Assembly (NCBI GenBank): GCA_025353525.1
Contig: JANXOO010001080.1
Span: forward strand, 1 to 5,254
Direction: 5' to 3'
DNA from: Schlesneria sp.
Lineage (GTDB): Bacteria > Planctomycetota > Planctomycetia > Planctomycetales > Planctomycetaceae
DNA length: 5,254 bases
The notes under the pieces were generated by a model, which searched no databases, was not told the origin of the DNA, and saw only the letters and a program-made list of their open reading frames with translations. Position numbers and translations under genes: made by a program. How positions within the stretch are numbered: the first letter of the stretch is position 1; each line of letters starts with the position of its first letter. Positions 1 to 5,254 of the stretch are shown one piece after another.

Positions 1-493
1 CATCAAAGTCCTCGGCCTTCAACGCCACAGGCCAATCGATCCGTCCCGTGGCAGTGTCCAATTGTTGACTTGAGAGCGGCAGCGGTCGATGAGCAGCCGC
101 AAATTCTTGTTGTCGTTCGCGTGATGCGCGAGCGGCATCACGATCCTTTGCCACTTGTTCTTTGAATTCCCGCTTTCGATACTGGCGTTCCTGGAAGATC
201 TTGTTCTGATTGTCGATGTACTGACTTCGCGCGACTTCGTAATCAATTGCGGCTTTCGCAGTAAGTTGATTATACTCCCCCGCCGAACGAACGAGGTTAC
301 CCATCCCGGTGGCGTTCGCTCCGCCCGGTGTTTGCGCTCCGCCGAAAACGCCGTAGCCACCGTATGCTGCCCCTGTTGCATAGCCGACTTGAGACCGTGG
401 CGTCGTATACCACTGCCCATAGGCGGGCATCGAAGATGAAAGTCCCAAGGCTACGGCGAGGACGAATAGTCCACTGGCGGGTTGTTTGTTCAT
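1..493 (-). CDS. Secreted coiled-coil protein of unknown function, planctomycete-type (3' end outside window)
   Basis: Reading the minus strand from the ATG at 493 gives 164 codons with no stop up to the window edge, so only the N-terminal part is visible. Residues 1-26 form a signal peptide: MNKQ start, hydrophobic core GLFVLAVALGL, and probable cleavage after AYG (residues 24-26). Residues 37-62 are rich in Gly, Ala and Tyr (GYATGAAYGGYGVFGG). Residues 63-133 are charged and Gln/Arg/Glu-rich (GEYNQLTAKAAIDYEVARSQY, then NQNKIFQERQYRKREFKEQ), which suggests a long helix or coiled coil. A stretch resembling 'L.R..GEYN..TA.AAI.YE.ARS.YI.N' recurs, from memory, in exported planctomycete proteins without assigned function. 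A good Shine-Dalgarno (AAGGGGA, 500-506) lies 6 nt upstream and supports this start. The gene diverges from the HEAT-repeat gene. Export is well supported; function is unknown, and no enzymatic motif is visible. Confidence 0.82.
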   Translation of the reverse strand, partial: MNKQPASGLFVLAVALGLSSSMPAYGQWYTTPRSQVGYATGAAYGGYGVFGGAQTPGGANATGMGNLVRSAGEYNQLTAKAAIDYEVARSQYIDNQNKIFQERQYRKREFKEQVAKDRDAARASRERQQEFAAAHRPLPLSSQQLDTATGRIDWPVALKAEDFD

Positions 494-499
494 TTCGAA

Positions 500-506
500 T
501 CCCCTT
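500..506 (-). promoter_or_regulatory. Ribosome binding site of the left-edge secreted protein
   Basis: On the minus strand AAGGGGA ends 6 nt before the ATG at 493. It is the strongest Shine-Dalgarno match in the window and fixes the start of a gene whose 3' end is not visible. An A/T-rich patch further upstream (AATATATG on the minus strand, 517-524) could be part of a -10 element, but no matching -35 box was found. Confidence 0.6.
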
Positions 507-749
507 CGTTACATGACATATATTGCACTGTGCCGACCGAATTCCTGGGCGCACTGCCTCGGTTTCTCTCCAATACCCATCATACTCGAATCGAATCAAA
601 AATGGAGCCATCCTTATCGAAGTTTTGCCGACACGAACGGATTTCAGGAAAAATTTGCTGACTCTCTACCGACGCTGGGGCGATGGAGAGCAAAACAGTC
701 CCGGTAATGCGTTCATTTCAGAAGTTTTGAAAAAAGGTTAGACTCACTT

Positions 750-772
750 CGGGATTTTTTAACGAGATCCCG
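750..772 (+). other. Inverted repeat / potential hairpin upstream of the HEAT-repeat gene
   Basis: CGGGAT (750-755) and ATCCCG (767-772) are perfect 6-bp complements around an 11-nt loop that contains a run of six T (755-760). The T run is inside the loop rather than after the stem, so this is not a standard intrinsic terminator. It lies 85 bp before the chosen HEAT-gene start and just before an alternative in-frame ATG at 777. It could be an operator or a leader hairpin, or chance: a 6-bp stem is not rare. Confidence 0.3.
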
Positions 773-843
773 GTGAATGAACGGACCGAGCGTCTTGCTC
801 ACCTCCGTATCGTTCGCTTTCGTGTCGCGAACACTCCACCATC

Positions 844-849
844 GAGAGA
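844..849 (+). promoter_or_regulatory. Ribosome binding site that decides the HEAT-gene start
   Basis: GAGAGA ends 8 nt before the ATG at 858, an acceptable though imperfect Shine-Dalgarno. The alternative in-frame ATG at 777 has no comparable purine-rich element at the right distance, and it would put 27 poorly signal-like residues in front of an obvious signal peptide. Confidence 0.5.
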
Positions 850-857
850 TATCAGAA

Positions 858-2708
858 ATGCGAACTGCGAGACTGCTGACGACCGTCGTAATGTGCCTGG
901 CTGCATCGAATCTCGTTGCCGAGGACAAGGAGGTTGTGGAATTGATCGGTCAGCTTGACAAGGGCAGCCTCGTCGAAAAGACCAAAGCCGCCAGGTTACT
1001 GGGGGAGATCGGCCCCGGTGCCGCAGCAGCCATCCCTGCATTGTTGAAGTCGCTGGAGGTCGATAATCAAGGACTGCGTTACGAAGTTGTGGTGAGTTTG
1101 GGCCAGATCAATTCTGATCCGGATCGAGTTGTACCGGCCTTGAATTCGTTGTTGTCCGACCCACTTCCGCATTTACGGCAAAGCGTGATCGATTCGCTAA
1201 GGCGCTTTCACGCCGACGCCAAGTCATCGTTGTCGCAATTGAAACAACTCCTCAATGACAAAGAGCCAATGATTGCCGTGAGCGCTGCTCGGGCCATTTC
1301 AGAAATCCAGGTCGGAGACCTGGCTGCAATTCAACCTGCCATTCCAGTACTCATCGCTGGCTTGAAGAATGAACGTTACGACGTATCCTCTGAAGCGATT
1401 CAGGGATTGGCGCTCATTGGAGCTCCCGTTGTTTCTGCAATCGAAGAATTGCTCGATGAGGCAAACCCTGTTGCGCGTTTAAACGCTTGCGACACCTTAG
1501 CCGCGATCGGTCCCGGAGCTGCCAGGGCGGTCGATCGATTGGCTAAGGCTGCAATAGCCTCCGACGCAAAATTGCGATGGCACGCGATCATCGCGTTGGG
1601 CGAGATCGGACCTGCCGAAAAAACAACGATACCGACGTTGATTGCGGCTCTCGCCGACCCGGATCTGCAAGTAAAGATCAGCGCCGAACAGTCACTGCAG
1701 AAGATTGGAAAAGTGGTGGTTCCCGCACTGATTGACGGTTTGAAGTCGGACAAACATCAACGCCATATTCTTACTGTGATCAGCGAGCTCGGTCCCGACG
1801 CCGCCCAGTCGGTTCCTGCGCTGGCAAGTATGCTGAGTTCGAAAGATGCCGAGTTGCAGCGCGAGGTAATTCTCGCCCTGGCCGCAATCGGCCCAGACGC
1901 AAAATCAACGACCGTTCAATTGATCAAAATGCTCGATGACCAGCAATTGTCGTTTCGGCCTGCAGTGGCGTATGCTTTGGGGCGAATCGGTGCAAAAGAA
2001 GCGGTTTCGTCGTTAAAAAAGACGTTGGAATCGCCCGACAATCAAACTCTGCGGATCGCAAGTGTCTGGGCGTTGCTGCAGATCGACCCGACCAACGATA
2101 AATATGTCACGACCGCAATCCCGCTGTTAACGAAGGCCATGGAGAGTGAAAAACCGGAAGTCCGTCGTGAAGCCGCGCGGGCGTTGGGGCGAATCGGTGC
2201 ACGAGCAAAGCACGCAATAACGGCATTGCAGATCGCACTGAGCGACAAGAGTCCCCTGGTCCGGCGCGAAGCATTGATTGCATTAGCCGAAATCGGTCCG
2301 GACAGTTCCGTGGCGATCGCCGATATCATCAGGATTTTGACTGAAGGTGATACAGAGTTTCGTCCGATCGCTTGCTACGCGTTGGGAAAAATCGGCACGG
2401 CGTCAAAGCCCGCGATACCGCAATTACATCGCATATTGAACGGACGCGATCCTCACGAAAGAACCGTGGCCGCTTGGGCGCTGGTTCAAATCGCGCCCGA
2501 TCGAGAAACGATTGAAACTGCAATTCCGCTACTCTGTACCGCCCTGAATTTTTCCGAGAACCCACGAATTCGTCTCGAATCGGCGATTGCCTTAGGGAAA
2601 ATTGGTTCCGGTTCAAACGAAGCGAAACAGTCCCTTCAGTCAGCACTCAAAGATTCCGATGAATCAGTGCGAAAGTCGGCCGAAGCAGCCATTGCTCAGT
2701 TGAAGTGA
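858..2708 (+). CDS. Secreted HEAT-repeat protein (about 18 repeats)
   Basis: A 616-residue protein. Residues 1-21 form a Sec signal peptide (MRTARLLTTVVMCLAASN core, probable cleavage after LVA, mature start EDKE). The Cys at 12 is not in a proper lipobox. From about residue 40 to the end it is a continuous array of roughly 18 HEAT / PBS-lyase-like helical repeats of 29-37 residues, recognisable by recurring 'R.EA..ALG.IGP.A..AIP.L...L.D' units, for example ALGEIGP, ALGRIGA, ALAEIGP and ALGKIG. Nothing but repeats follows the signal peptide, and there is no catalytic domain. HEAT arrays are known protein-binding solenoids, so the inferred role is a periplasmic or extracytoplasmic scaffold; the partner is unknown. 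The C-terminal part carries a higher-order duplication, listed separately. The open frame extends upstream to an ATG at 777, giving 643 residues, but the start at 858 fits the signal peptide and ribosome binding site better. It converges with the beta-barrel gene downstream. Confidence 0.9.
   Translation: MRTARLLTTVVMCLAASNLVAEDKEVVELIGQLDKGSLVEKTKAARLLGEIGPGAAAAIPALLKSLEVDNQGLRYEVVVSLGQINSDPDRVVPALNSLLSDPLPHLRQSVIDSLRRFHADAKSSLSQLKQLLNDKEPMIAVSAARAISEIQVGDLAAIQPAIPVLIAGLKNERYDVSSEAIQGLALIGAPVVSAIEELLDEANPVARLNACDTLAAIGPGAARAVDRLAKAAIASDAKLRWHAIIALGEIGPAEKTTIPTLIAALADPDLQVKISAEQSLQKIGKVVVPALIDGLKSDKHQRHILTVISELGPDAAQSVPALASMLSSKDAELQREVILALAAIGPDAKSTTVQLIKMLDDQQLSFRPAVAYALGRIGAKEAVSSLKKTLESPDNQTLRIASVWALLQIDPTNDKYVTTAIPLLTKAMESEKPEVRREAARALGRIGARAKHAITALQIALSDKSPLVRREALIALAEIGPDSSVAIADIIRILTEGDTEFRPIACYALGKIGTASKPAIPQLHRILNGRDPHERTVAAWALVQIAPDRETIETAIPLLCTALNFSENPRIRLESAIALGKIGSGSNEAKQSLQSALKDSDESVRKSAEAAIAQLK
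1854..2666 (+). repeat. Tandem duplication of a four-HEAT-repeat block (about 135 residues each)
   Basis: Within the HEAT protein, residues 333-467 (1854-2258) and 468-603 (2259-2666) align end to end at a constant offset of 405-408 nt with one single-residue indel. Paired landmarks are LQREVILALAAIGPD with VRREALIALAEIGPD, FRPAVAYALGRIG with FRPIACYALGKIG, WALLQI with WALVQI, TAIPLL with TAIPLL, and VRREAARALGRIG with IRLESAIALGKIG. A hand count gives roughly one third identity over the block, clearly above that between arbitrary HEAT units of this protein. The FRP...YALG and WAL.QI sub-repeats occur only once per block. This indicates that the array grew by duplicating a four-repeat module rather than single repeats. 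Confidence 0.75.
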
Positions 2709-2844
2709 TCATCGGGATTTTGGCAACTTTGAGTTCGAAGTGGCGCAGCGGTTATGTGAAAGGTGCCGTGTCACCGTTGTCCAGCATTTAATGCGAGTCA
2801 ATTGAAAGACGCGTTGAGGTTGTTTTAACGGTTTGGGCCGAATT

Positions 2845-2859
2845 TGTTGGCATGCAACA
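2845..2859. other. Small inverted repeat between convergent genes
   Basis: TGTTG (2845-2849) and CAACA (2855-2859) are perfect complements around a 5-nt loop. It lies in the 171-bp spacer between the 3' ends of the HEAT gene and the beta-barrel gene, 20 bp beyond the barrel's stop codon. The position suits a bidirectional transcription stop, but the stem is only 5 bp and neither strand has a real T run after it, so a terminator role is doubtful. No better terminator candidate was found in 2709-2879; the GGTG/CACC pair at 2762-2775 is weaker. Confidence 0.25.
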
Positions 2860-2879
2860 GCTTTCGAAATCGCCTGCTT

Positions 2880-3815
2880 TCAGAATCTGACTCCCAGCCC
2901 GACGTTGTTAAAAAAGTTTGCGGCATCGTGGTTAAGACCCCAGCCCTGTCGGACTCCAAATTCGCAGTTCGGTGTGAGCAAGTAGCTGACACCCGAGCTG
3001 AAATACTGGGCATTTGTGTTGATCGCTTTTCCATCGGTAAAGATTCCAAAATACTCGCCATGAACATGCCAACGTTTGACGATGGGAACCTTCAGAACAA
3101 GGGAGGGTGCCCATTCATTGAAGTGGTCACCCTCCTGTACTTCAGTTCCGTAACGAATTGACGAATCGAGTTTCCAGTCGTTCGGCAGTTTCCAGCCAAA
3201 CGCATAACCGGCGAGCACATGCGAGGCATTTTCCGGTCCGGATGTCGGTGTGAAACCCTGGAAGATAAAGGCACTCTCGGGGACCCACGTGTTCTGTTTC
3301 GTCAATGCGAGTTTGAATCCGTACGAAACCTGTGATTCATACTTTTTCCTCGGAGCTTCTTCGTCGCCGCCAGCATCGGCGTTAGATACCGATCCGCCAC
3401 CGCCTGCTTCGTAGTTCCATCCGAGACGAAGTTCGAATCGGTCAGTGATGCCGATGCGTGTGATGGATTCGGGATAACTGTTTGTGTTCGGGACGTTTCG
3501 GTTCTCGATGAACGTATACGCCGTTTCGACCATCGCACGGCCCCTCCCGACAGTGCTCGTCGCAAAGGTGAACGAGTCTCGATCGGTTTCTATTGGCTCC
3601 TCTGCGATAGAATGTTCCGTCCGAATCCAGTTATCACTTGTTTCGGATTTGGTAAATGGGGCAACGTTTGTTGATTCCGACGAGTTTACGAGATTTTCCG
3701 ATTCGGAATCGATTCGAAATATTTCCGCCGTATCTCCCGTTTGGGCGGAGACAAGAATCAACAGTCCCAGTATGGAAACCATCAGTGGGACGATCGTAAT
3801 TTTCCCGGGCGCCAT
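2880..3815 (-). CDS. Predicted outer-membrane beta-barrel, MetA-pathway/transporter-like family
   Basis: A 311-residue protein. The N-terminus (MAPGKITIVPLMVSILGLLILVSAQT) is a signal peptide with cleavage probably after VSA (residue 24) or DTA (30). Residues 36-75 are a Ser/Glu/Asn/Thr-rich acidic linker. From about residue 80 the chain alternates polar and hydrophobic residues in strand-like segments: RAMVETAYTFI, ITRIGITDRFELRLGWNY, SQVSYGFKLAL, HVLAGYAFGWKL, PSLVLKVPIV, WHVHGEYFGIF and YFSSGVSYLL. It ends in NNVGLGVRF, a C-terminal aromatic residue typical of outer-membrane barrels. The pattern (FATSTVGRGRAMVET..., ITRIGITDRFELRLGW, FGVRQGWGLN) matches what I recall of the 'putative MetA-pathway of phenol degradation' family, often annotated simply as 'transporter'; its real substrate is generally unknown. 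Residues 137-157 (AGGGGSVSNADAGGDEEAPRK) are probably a loop. The start at 3815 is chosen over an in-frame ATG at 3923 because it has a Shine-Dalgarno and begins directly with the signal peptide. The gene stands alone. Confidence 0.82.
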   Translation of the reverse strand: MAPGKITIVPLMVSILGLLILVSAQTGDTAEIFRIDSESENLVNSSESTNVAPFTKSETSDNWIRTEHSIAEEPIETDRDSFTFATSTVGRGRAMVETAYTFIENRNVPNTNSYPESITRIGITDRFELRLGWNYEAGGGGSVSNADAGGDEEAPRKKYESQVSYGFKLALTKQNTWVPESAFIFQGFTPTSGPENASHVLAGYAFGWKLPNDWKLDSSIRYGTEVQEGDHFNEWAPSLVLKVPIVKRWHVHGEYFGIFTDGKAINTNAQYFSSGVSYLLTPNCEFGVRQGWGLNHDAANFFNNVGLGVRF

Positions 3816-3824
3816 CTCAATCGA

Positions 3825-3829
3825 TCCTC
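3825..3829 (-). promoter_or_regulatory. Ribosome binding site that decides the beta-barrel start
   Basis: GAGGA on the minus strand ends 9 nt before the ATG at 3815. It supports that start over the in-frame ATG at 3923, which would add 36 hydrophilic residues (MKPSPTKQGLDFSCSRRNQK...) before the signal peptide, an arrangement not expected for a Sec-exported barrel. Confidence 0.55.
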
Positions 3830-4005
3830 GCGTGTCCTTGCGTGGTTGTGAATCCGTTTGTGTCTTTTGATTTCGACGCGAGCAACTGAAGTCCAACCCT
3901 TGTTTCGTGGGAGATGGCTTCAAATCTGCGAATGTCCTGCGAATCTGACAATCGCGCCAACTTTTTCGGAACGCACTGCACTGAGATACGTTCTGCGGCA
4001 GGTTG

Positions 4006-4028
4006 CAATCGGCAAAAGCCGCTGATTG
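4006..4028. other. Bulged inverted repeat in the divergent spacer
   Basis: CAAT-CGGC-AAAA-GCCG-CTG-ATTG forms a stem of 4 + 4 bp with a 3-nt bulge and an AAAA loop. On the plus strand it is followed by ATTTTA, too short a T run for a confident terminator. It sits about 190 bp upstream of the barrel start and 225 bp upstream of the FGE start. It may be a structured leader or chance. Confidence 0.25.
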
Positions 4029-4142
4029 ATTTTACGTTCCCCAATCCCTTGCCCATGATTCGCACTCGGACTGAGATGTGGTGAATATTCAGAGAATTTC
4101 CGACGGTTGAATGGCGGCACAGTTTCAGAATAGCCATGATAT

Positions 4143-4164
4143 GCAAAGAGAGAAGACTCTCTGC
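4143..4164. other. Inverted repeat with AGAGAG/CTCTCT arms upstream of the FGE gene
   Basis: AGAGAG (4147-4152) and CTCTCT (4157-4162) are perfect complements around AAGA, and flanking GC(A)/GC bases extend the symmetry to 4143-4164. Read on the minus strand, GCAGAGAG pairs with CTCTCTTTGC using one G-U pair. It lies about 90 bp before the FGE start and could be an operator or a hairpin. No T tract follows, so it is not an intrinsic terminator. Confidence 0.3.
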
Positions 4165-4252
4165 GTAAATCGCAATTGTCGCGAATCACGATTTCGAAAT
4201 TTTTGATACGGCAGTTGTTTGTTTCACGCCGTAATCGCCACAGGTTAAGTCT

Positions 4253-5254
4253 ATGAACACCCCCGCGAAAAGCTCTTGGCGGTTAGTCCCGCAAATCGGC
4301 TTATTGCTTGGGCTGGGACTCGGAGCCTTCAGCTTTTCTTATGTGATGACACGTGATTCGATTCGGCGTGGAGTCGAGTCGACGAGCCCTGAGGCACCGG
4401 CAGTTGCGCCAACCGCAATGCCCACAGAATCAACGGAAACACAGGTTCCGCCAGTGGGAATGGTCTGGATATCTGGCGGTGAATTCTGGATGGGAACCGA
4501 TGCCAAAGAGGCTTGGCCCGATGAAAAGCCCATCACTCGCGTTCGTATGGACGGCTTTTGGGTCGACCCGACCGAAGTGACGAATGCTCAATTTCGCGAG
4601 TTTACGAACGCGACCGGGTTTAAGACGACAGCCGAACGAGCTCCAACTTTGGAAGAGATCATGGGCCAGTCGCCACCAGGGACGCCTCCGCCTCCGCCGG
4701 AAGTGCTCGTCCCAGGATCGCTGGTGTTTACGCCGACCGATCGCGCCGTTCCCCTGGACGATTTTTCACAATGGTGGACCTGGACGCCCGGTGCGAACTG
4801 GCTTCATCCGGAAGGCCCGGCGAGCGACCTTACCGACCGCGACGAACATCCGGTCGTTCATGTCTCATGGGATGATGCGGTGGCTTACGCAAAGTGGGCA
4901 GGGAAGCGACTTCCCACCGAAGCGGAATGGGAATTTGCTGCTCGCGGAGGACTTGATCGAGAGCCATATACATGGGGTAGTGAACCACCCGATGAGTCTC
5001 AACCCAAAGCCAATTTATGGACTGGCGATTTCCCCTATCGAAATACGGGACGCGATGGCTTCGAGCGAACGTCTCCCGTAAAGTCCTTCCCACCGAACGG
5101 GTATGGACTTTATGACATGGCCGGAAACGTTTGGGAATGGTGCTCGGACTGGTACGACCGTGATGCGTATCAGCGACGATCGCCACAGAAAATCACAGTC
5201 AATCCTGTCGGTCCGAACGCCAGTTACGACCCATTGAGACCATTTACGACTCAG
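4253..5254 (+). CDS. Membrane-anchored formylglycine-generating enzyme (FGE/SUMF1) family protein (3' end outside window)
   Basis: The frame from the ATG at 4253 is open for 334 codons to the window edge. Residues 11-32 (LVPQIGLLLGLGLGAFSFSY) are a hydrophobic segment with no clear cleavage site, so probably a signal anchor. Residues 33-67 are a Pro/Ala/Thr/Glu linker. The FGE-sulfatase fold starts at about 69: GMVWISGGEFWMGTD, DGFWVDPTEVTNAQF, PGANWLHPEGP, HPVVHVSWDDAVAYAKW, AGKRLPTEAEWEFAARGG (216-233), ANLWTGDFPYRNTGRDGFE, SFPPNGYGLYDMAGNVWEW (278-296). These match human SUMF1 closely by eye. True FGEs convert a sulfatase active-site Cys to formylglycine; planctomycetes usually carry many sulfatases, so this is a plausible role. 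The catalytic Cys pair, normally after an RGGS-like motif, lies beyond the window and cannot be checked, so a non-enzymatic or PvdO/EgtB-like relative remains possible. Two structural cysteines of human SUMF1 are Ala here (213, 230). Residues 139-150 form a proline-rich insertion. The Shine-Dalgarno is weak (AGG, 4242-4244). Confidence 0.9.
   Translation, partial: MNTPAKSSWRLVPQIGLLLGLGLGAFSFSYVMTRDSIRRGVESTSPEAPAVAPTAMPTESTETQVPPVGMVWISGGEFWMGTDAKEAWPDEKPITRVRMDGFWVDPTEVTNAQFREFTNATGFKTTAERAPTLEEIMGQSPPGTPPPPPEVLVPGSLVFTPTDRAVPLDDFSQWWTWTPGANWLHPEGPASDLTDRDEHPVVHVSWDDAVAYAKWAGKRLPTEAEWEFAARGGLDREPYTWGSEPPDESQPKANLWTGDFPYRNTGRDGFERTSPVKSFPPNGYGLYDMAGNVWEWCSDWYDRDAYQRRSPQKITVNPVGPNASYDPLRPFTTQ

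Larger units (their letters stand above)
494..857. other. Divergent intergenic region
   Basis: These 364 bases separate two divergently read genes and should hold both promoters. What is visible is the ribosome binding site at each end, a small tandem CGAAT duplication near 587-597, and an inverted repeat at 750-772. No clear sigma-70 type -35/-10 pair was found for either direction. TTGAAA at 727-732 has no acceptable -10 at 16-18 nt. Short reading frames here overlap the neighbouring starts, have no ribosome binding site and have compositions unlike real proteins, so I see no gene in it. Confidence 0.6.
3816..4252. other. Long divergent intergenic region between barrel and FGE genes
   Basis: These 437 bases should contain the promoters and leaders of two divergent genes. 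Visible structure consists of the barrel's ribosome binding site, a bulged inverted repeat at 4006-4028, a GAATATTC palindrome at 4083-4090, a purine/pyrimidine inverted repeat at 4143-4164, and an A/T-rich patch around 4191-4208. No convincing -35/-10 pair was found. Two minus-strand open frames (3817-4146 and 3920-4189) cover much of it, but their products are rich in Arg, His, Cys and Ser, lack domain-like patterning and lack ribosome binding sites, so they are judged non-coding. Confidence 0.55.

Noticed and set aside
19..420. Minus-strand 133-codon frame (and a 104-codon one at 297-611) at the left end
   Set aside because: They overlap the signal-peptide-bearing frame that starts at 493. 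Their products are Arg-rich, typical of out-of-frame translation.
523..741. Plus-strand 72-codon frame in the first intergenic region
   Set aside because: It begins with a TTG, has no Shine-Dalgarno and no recognisable composition, and lies where divergent promoters are expected.
727..755. TTGAAA at 727-732 as a -35 box for the HEAT gene
   Set aside because: At 16-18 nt downstream the sequence is CGGGAT/GGGATT, a poor -10 match, so no promoter is claimed.
1400..2329. Antisense frames within the HEAT gene (1400-1753 and 2042-2329)
   Set aside because: They are mirror products of a repetitive Ala/Leu/Ile-rich coding sequence. The repeated ISANA/ISPNA motifs are the reverse complement of the IGP/LGRIG repeats.
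2762..2775. GGTG...CACC pair as a terminator after the HEAT gene
   Set aside because: The stem is only 4 bp and no T run follows.
3817..4189. Overlapping minus-strand frames of 109 and 89 codons upstream of the barrel gene
   Set aside because: Products lack any domain pattern, are rich in Arg, His, Cys and Ser, have no ribosome binding site, and one ends immediately before the barrel start. They look like chance open frames in a spacer.
2709..4252. Possibility that HEAT, barrel and FGE genes form one co-transcribed system
   Set aside because: Adjacent genes alternate strand, so they cannot share one transcript, and no shared motif or domain ties their functions together beyond common export.
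4584..5186. Out-of-frame reading frames inside the FGE gene on both strands
   Set aside because: The FGE frame has unmistakable family motifs throughout this interval, and the alternatives have Arg/Pro-rich products.

Overview
The window looks like a piece of a chromosome from a member of the Planctomycetota. No rRNA or marker gene is present, so this is an inference. It rests on the kind of genes (an exported short coiled-coil protein of a type common as a 'hypothetical' in planctomycetes, a secreted all-HEAT-repeat protein, and a membrane-anchored formylglycine-generating-enzyme (FGE) homologue), on the moderate GC content, on the solitary genes with long spacers, and on weak or variable Shine-Dalgarno sequences.

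Layout, left to right. (1) Positions 1-493, minus strand: the N-terminal 164 residues of a secreted protein with a Gly/Ala/Tyr-rich stretch followed by a charged probable coiled coil; the gene runs off the left edge. (2) Positions 494-857: a divergent intergenic region with a ribosome binding site at each end and a 6-bp-stem hairpin near the HEAT gene. (3) Positions 858-2708, plus strand: a 616-residue secreted protein made of about 18 HEAT repeats, whose C-terminal part is a tandem duplication of a four-repeat block of about 135 residues. (4) Positions 2709-2879: a short convergent spacer with a small inverted repeat. (5) Positions 2880-3815, minus strand: a 311-residue predicted outer-membrane beta-barrel resembling the 'MetA-pathway of phenol degradation' (transporter) family. 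(6) Positions 3816-4252: a 437-bp divergent spacer with two hairpins and no credible gene. (7) Positions 4253-5254, plus strand: an FGE/SUMF1-family protein with an N-terminal membrane anchor, cut by the right edge before the region that would carry the catalytic cysteines.

The four genes alternate in orientation (-, +, -, +), so each is probably transcribed alone and nothing points to an operon. All four products appear to be exported or membrane-anchored, so the window reads as a cell-envelope/periplasm neighbourhood rather than one pathway. I found no mobile element, CRISPR array, tRNA, rRNA or defence system. I do not see convincing evidence of a new multi-gene system. The most distinctive signals are the internal four-repeat duplication in the HEAT protein and the unusual architecture of the FGE homologue (anchor, linker, proline-rich insertion).
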